DNA of 56,392 nt from Vibrio mediterranei. GTDB lineage: Bacteria; Pseudomonadota; Gammaproteobacteria; Enterobacterales; Vibrionaceae. Positions 53,122 through 56,392 of the stretch are shown here, piece by piece; the stretch's first letter is position 1; every line of letters starts with the position of its first letter. The DNA lies in NCBI RefSeq assembly GCF_900088415.1, contig NZ_FLLQ01000014.1:1-56392 (forward strand). The letters run 5' to 3'. Under the pieces are notes generated by a model that ran no database searches, was not told the origin of the DNA, and saw only the letters and a program-made list of their open reading frames with translations. Made by a program: the position numbers and the translations under genes.

Positions 53122-53745
53122 ATGAACTCAACTGCATACTTGATACCAGAGCACTCTGTGATTTTTGAAGAAGAAATCAAAAAGAGTGTCTTCATCACAC
53201 AAATTGCCCATACACCAAGTATCGAAAGTGCCAAGGCGTTTATCGATGATGTGAAGAAAGAACACAGTAGTGCCAGACATAACTGTTGGGGCTTTGTAGC
53301 TGGTCGTCCAGAGAATTCGATGATGTGGGGCTTTAGTGATGATGGTGAACCATCTGGCACTGCAGGAAAGCCTATTTTGGCACAGTTAAGCGGTTCCGGG
53401 ATTGGAGAATTGGCGGCCGTTGTTACCCGTTATTCTGGTGGAATCAAGCTAGGAACAGGCGGATTAGTGAAAGCTTATGGTGGAGGAGTTCAACAAGCAC
53501 TTAAGCTAATTCAAACAATAGAAAAAAAAATCACCACACAATTACGACTAGAGTTAGACTATGCATTTGTAGCCACGGCTCAGTCTGAACTTAGTAAGTG
53601 TTCTGCAGTAGAAGTGGAATCTCACTATAGCGATAAGGTTATTCTTATTGTAGAAGTTGAGGTGAATAAGGTTGATGCACTCACGCAAAGCATAATTAAT
53701 AAAAGTGGAGCCAAGGCAATGGTTTCTCCAGTAGAACACAACTAG
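53122..53745 (+). CDS. yigZ: YigZ/IMPACT family protein
   Basis: A 207-residue protein of the UPF0029/IMPACT family: N-terminal domain to about 135 with the signature A-R-H-N-C-W-G-F and G-F-S-D-D-G-E-P-S-G-T-A-G-K-P-I-L, then a ferredoxin-like C-terminal domain. Biochemical role is not established; eukaryotic IMPACT acts on translation control. It opens a yigZ-trkH-hemG run, the E. coli order next to an rrn operon. Confidence 0.93.
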   Translation: MNSTAYLIPEHSVIFEEEIKKSVFITQIAHTPSIESAKAFIDDVKKEHSSARHNCWGFVAGRPENSMMWGFSDDGEPSGTAGKPILAQLSGSGIGELAAVVTRYSGGIKLGTGGLVKAYGGGVQQALKLIQTIEKKITTQLRLELDYAFVATAQSELSKCSAVEVESHYSDKVILIVEVEVNKVDALTQSIINKSGAKAMVSPVEHN

Positions 53746-53777
53746 GACGTAACGAAGCGTAGCTTCATTCAACATAT

Positions 53778-55235
53778 ATGCAATTTCGATCCATAATCCG
53801 CATTGTCGGGCTTCTTTTAGCACTGTTCAGTGTGTCAATGCTTGCGCCAGCTCTTGTCGCGCTCATCTATCGTGATGGTGCGGGTGTACCTTTTGTTACG
53901 ACCTTTTTTGTCTTATTAGTTTGTGGTGGCTTTTTCTGGTTTCCCAACCGACGTCACAAACACGAGCTCAAAGCTCGTGATGGTTTCCTTATTGTGGTTT
54001 TGTTTTGGACAGTAATCGGCAGCGCCGGCGCCTTACCGTTCCTTATATCCGATTTCCCTAATGTGTCGATAACCGATGCATTCTTTGAATCATTCTCCGC
54101 CTTAACCACTACCGGTGCGACGGTTATTGTTGGTTTAGATGAGCTACCTAAAGCGATATTGTTTTACCGTCAATTACTACAGTGGTTTGGGGGTATGGGG
54201 ATCATTGTACTCGCCGTCGCTATTTTACCGGTGCTAGGCATCGGTGGTATGCAGTTATATCGGGCTGAAATCCCTGGTCCGGTGAAAGACAGCAAAATGA
54301 CGCCTCGAATTGCTGAGACAGCAAAGGCGCTTTGGTACATCTACTTAAGCTTGACTATCGCTTGTGCAGCGGCATTTTGGGTAGCAGGTATGACACCGTT
54401 TGATGCGATAGCCCATAGTTTCTCAACCATTGCGATTGGTGGTTTTTCCACTCATGATGCGAGCATGGGTTACTTTGATAGCCATGCTATTAATATGATT
54501 ACCGTGGTATTCCTGCTTATATCGGCCTGTAACTACTCTTTGCACTTTGCTGCATTTGCTTCAGGTGGCGTACATCCGAAGTATTATTGGAAGGATCCCG
54601 AGTTTAGAGCCTTCATTTTTATACAGGCGGTGTTATTCCTGATCTGCTTCCTTATTTTATTGAAGCATCACTCCTATAACTCGGTATACGATGCGTTTGA
54701 TCAGGCACTGTTCCAGTCAGTATCTATTTCGACGACGGCGGGCTTTACCACTACTGGATTCTCGGAATGGCCATTGTTTTTACCCGTGTTGCTACTGTTC
54801 TCTTCTTTTATTGGTGGATGTGCAGGCTCAACGGGCGGTGGTATGAAGGTAATTCGTATTTTATTACTTACTCTGCAAGGCGCTCGTGAGATGAAACGCC
54901 TTGTACACCCAAGAGCGGTATATACCATCAAAGTGGGTGGGACAGCACTGTCTCAGCGTGTAGTAGACGCCGTATGGGGATTTTTCTCGGCTTACGCATT
55001 GGTGTTTGTGGTCTGTATGTTAGCGTTAATTGCTACTGGTATGGATGAGCTTAGTGCGTTCTCCGCAGTTGCGGCTACGTTGAACAACCTCGGCCCGGGT
55101 CTTGGAGAAGTAGCTGTCCACTTTGGTGAAGTCAATGATAGCGCTAAGTGGGTGCTCATCGTTTCGATGCTATTTGGCCGACTTGAAGTGTTTACCCTTC
55201 TTATTCTATTAACTCCTGCATTTTGGCGTAGTTAA
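53778..55235 (+). CDS. trkH: Trk potassium uptake protein TrkH
   Basis: TrkH, 485 residues, is the K+ channel-like subunit that works with TrkA. Four M1-P-M2 repeats after two extra N-terminal helices; the first selectivity loop is T-T-T-G-A-T-V, others appear as T-I-A-I-G-G-F-S-T, T-T-A-G-F-T-T-T-G and N-N-L-G-P-G-L. It is 32 bases after yigZ and 31 before hemG. No trkA in view. Confidence 0.96.
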   Translation: MQFRSIIRIVGLLLALFSVSMLAPALVALIYRDGAGVPFVTTFFVLLVCGGFFWFPNRRHKHELKARDGFLIVVLFWTVIGSAGALPFLISDFPNVSITDAFFESFSALTTTGATVIVGLDELPKAILFYRQLLQWFGGMGIIVLAVAILPVLGIGGMQLYRAEIPGPVKDSKMTPRIAETAKALWYIYLSLTIACAAAFWVAGMTPFDAIAHSFSTIAIGGFSTHDASMGYFDSHAINMITVVFLLISACNYSLHFAAFASGGVHPKYYWKDPEFRAFIFIQAVLFLICFLILLKHHSYNSVYDAFDQALFQSVSISTTAGFTTTGFSEWPLFLPVLLLFSSFIGGCAGSTGGGMKVIRILLLTLQGAREMKRLVHPRAVYTIKVGGTALSQRVVDAVWGFFSAYALVFVVCMLALIATGMDELSAFSAVAATLNNLGPGLGEVAVHFGEVNDSAKWVLIVSMLFGRLEVFTLLILLTPAFWRS

Positions 55236-55266
55236 CCAGCCTGCTTATTAAGGTAAAGGAAACATC

Positions 55267-55794
55267 GTGGAAAAAGTTCTCTATCTCTATTCTTCTCGTG
55301 AAGGACAAACGACAAAAATCATTACGCGTATTGCTGAGCAATTAGGTGATGATGCCGCCACTATCGTCAATCTACACCAAGACATGAACATTAATCTTGA
55401 TGAGTTCGATAAAGTGCTTATTGGGGCATCAATCCGATATGGTCATTTAAATAAAAAACTCTATCAGTTTTTAAATGCCAACAGTACAAAGTTAGCATCA
55501 ATGAAAGCCGCATTCTTCTGCGTCAATCTGACCGCAAGAAAAGAAGAACAAGGAAAAGACACGCCGGAAGGTAGTGCTTATATAAAGACGTTCTTGAAAA
55601 AGTCACCTTGGCAACCGGAGTTAATAGGTGTGTTTGCCGGCGCATTGTATTACCCACGTTATAATCCTTTTGACCGCTTTATGATTAAACTGATTATGAC
55701 GATGACTGGCGGAGAAACAGATACTTCAAAGGAAGTGGAATACACTAACTGGGATAAAGTCAGCTTGTTTGCGGATAAATTTGCTCAGCTATAA
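55267..55794 (+). CDS. hemG: menaquinone-dependent protoporphyrinogen IX dehydrogenase
   Basis: HemG, 175 residues, is a membrane-associated long-chain flavodoxin that oxidises protoporphyrinogen IX to protoporphyrin IX for heme. The FMN loop is Y-S-S-R-E-G-Q-T-T-K-I near 9-19 and I-G-A-S-I-R-Y-G-H follows. The GTG start at 55267 has AAAGGAAA upstream. It is the last gene before the rrn operon. Confidence 0.93.
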   Translation: MEKVLYLYSSREGQTTKIITRIAEQLGDDAATIVNLHQDMNINLDEFDKVLIGASIRYGHLNKKLYQFLNANSTKLASMKAAFFCVNLTARKEEQGKDTPEGSAYIKTFLKKSPWQPELIGVFAGALYYPRYNPFDRFMIKLIMTMTGGETDTSKEVEYTNWDKVSLFADKFAQL

Positions 55795-55875
55795 TAAGAA
55801 AATGTCGATTTTTGCGTCGTTTTGAGCTGTTTTTAATCGAACGATAAAAAAATGCGAAAAACTTCAAAAAAAGGG

Positions 55876-55903
55876 TTGCCAAGAAGATTTCGATCTCTAT
55901 AAT
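55876..55903 (+). promoter_or_regulatory. rrn promoter P1
   Basis: TTGCCA (55876-55881), 16-base spacer, TATAAT (55898-55903), then a GC-rich discriminator GCCCCC typical of stringently controlled rrn P1. An A-tract-rich stretch upstream (55845-55874) resembles an UP element. Confidence 0.85.
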
Positions 55904-56000
55904 GCCCCCTCGCTGACACGGGAACGCAGACGAAAGTTCGCATCCAGTCAGAAGGTCTCAAGCTTCTAAGAAGCTTAGCAAAATAAGTTAAAAAAAGTGG

Positions 56001-56028
56001 TTGACACGACAACTTATCTCGCTAAAAT
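56001..56028 (+). promoter_or_regulatory. rrn promoter P2
   Basis: TTGACA (56001-56006), 16-base spacer, TAAAAT (56023-56028), about 125 bases downstream of P1, the usual P1-P2 spacing. Confidence 0.85.
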
Positions 56029-56041
56029 GGCCGTCCGTTTT

Positions 56042-56070
56042 GAGCAAAGCTCAAAACAAGCTCTTTAACA
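56042..56070 (+). promoter_or_regulatory. rrn antitermination site (boxB-boxA)
   Basis: Small hairpin GAGC-AAA-GCTC (56042-56052) followed by boxA GCTCTTTAACA (56060-56070), the NusB/NusE-binding antitermination signal of rRNA leaders. The rest of the leader to 56275 holds inverted repeats that would pair with the 16S 3' flank for RNase III; that flank is outside the window. Confidence 0.82.
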
Positions 56071-56275
56071 ATATAAACCTATCAATCTGTGTGGGCACTC
56101 GTTGATGATAATCAAATTAGATACTTAGGTATCAAATTAGGTTTTCAATGAACTGAGTGACCAATCAAGTCGAAAGACTTGGCACAGTCAATTCATTATC
56201 GTTCTGTTGGAACGATAATAGCTTTAGATTACTAAGGTAGTTTAAAGTCAGTATTCATTGAGCCGACAAAATCTT

Positions 56276-56392
56276 AAATTGAAGAGTTTGATCATGGCTC
56301 AGATTGAACGCTGGCGGCAGGCCTAACACATGCAAGTCGAGCGGAAACGAGTTAACTGACCCTTCGGGTGACGTTAACGGCGTCGAGCGGCG
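56276..56392 (+). rRNA. rrs: 16S ribosomal RNA, 5' end only
   Basis: AAATTGAAGAGTTTGATCAT at 56276 is the 16S 5' end, and the conserved GCTCAG, ACGCTGGCGGCAGGCCT and ACATGCAAGTCGAGCGG follow. The window ends at helix 6, where CCTTCGGGTGACGTTAACGG resembles Vibrio V1 loops. About 117 of about 1540 nt are present. Confidence 0.97.

Noticed and set aside
1..56392. CRISPR arrays, tRNA genes, toxin-antitoxin or defence operons
   Set aside because: No regularly spaced repeats, no tRNA-like cloverleaf noticed, and no defence-family protein among the readable genes.

Overview
The window is the replication-origin region of a Vibrio main chromosome (chromosome 1). The genus call rests on protein resemblance and gene order: mnmG-rsmG-parA-parB-atpIBEFHAGDC-glmU on one side of oriC, mioC-mnmE-yidC-yidD-rnpA-rpmH and dnaA-dnaN-recF-gyrB on the other, with an amino-acid ABC transporter between rpmH and dnaA, and oriC between mnmG and mioC rather than next to dnaA. 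I cannot name the species.

Layout. 1-133 is AT-rich DNA of unknown type that interrupts comM; only the first ~303 codons of comM remain (to 1042). 1249-7852 is the ilvL-ilvGMEDA branched-chain amino-acid operon with a leader peptide and attenuator. 7851-10126 is a divergent LysR regulator/MFS exporter pair (punR/punC). 10133-11745 is a divergent solute-binding protein and ABC permease without an ATPase. 11767-20375 is glmU and the complete F1Fo ATP synthase operon with a good promoter. 20382-24692 is parB-parA-rsmG-mnmG. 24785-25070 is oriC with E. coli-like DnaA boxes and dense GATC sites. 25124-29638 is mioC, mnmE, yidC, yidD, rnpA, rpmH. 29644-31883 is a cystine-type ABC importer. 32275-38397 is dnaA-dnaN-recF-gyrB.

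38417-39239 is a heat-shock locus: a sigma-32 promoter, a long leader with a ROSE-like thermometer motif and an Hsp20 gene. Then come avtA, glyS-glyQ, a yybP-ykoY-type manganese riboswitch with the UPF0016 exporter gene mneA, two small membrane-protein genes, tusA, and a LysR gene followed by a diheme cytochrome pair that looks like tsdB-tsdA (thiosulfate/tetrathionate metabolism). The right part holds acuI, fadBA with a FadR-like operator, yigZ-trkH-hemG, and finally an rrn operon: promoters P1 and P2, boxA and the first ~117 nt of 16S rRNA.

Most of the window is core genome. The clearest accessory event is the insertion into comM, a DNA-uptake helicase gene; its cargo lies outside the window to the left. 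No CRISPR array, tRNA, integrase or transposase gene was seen.
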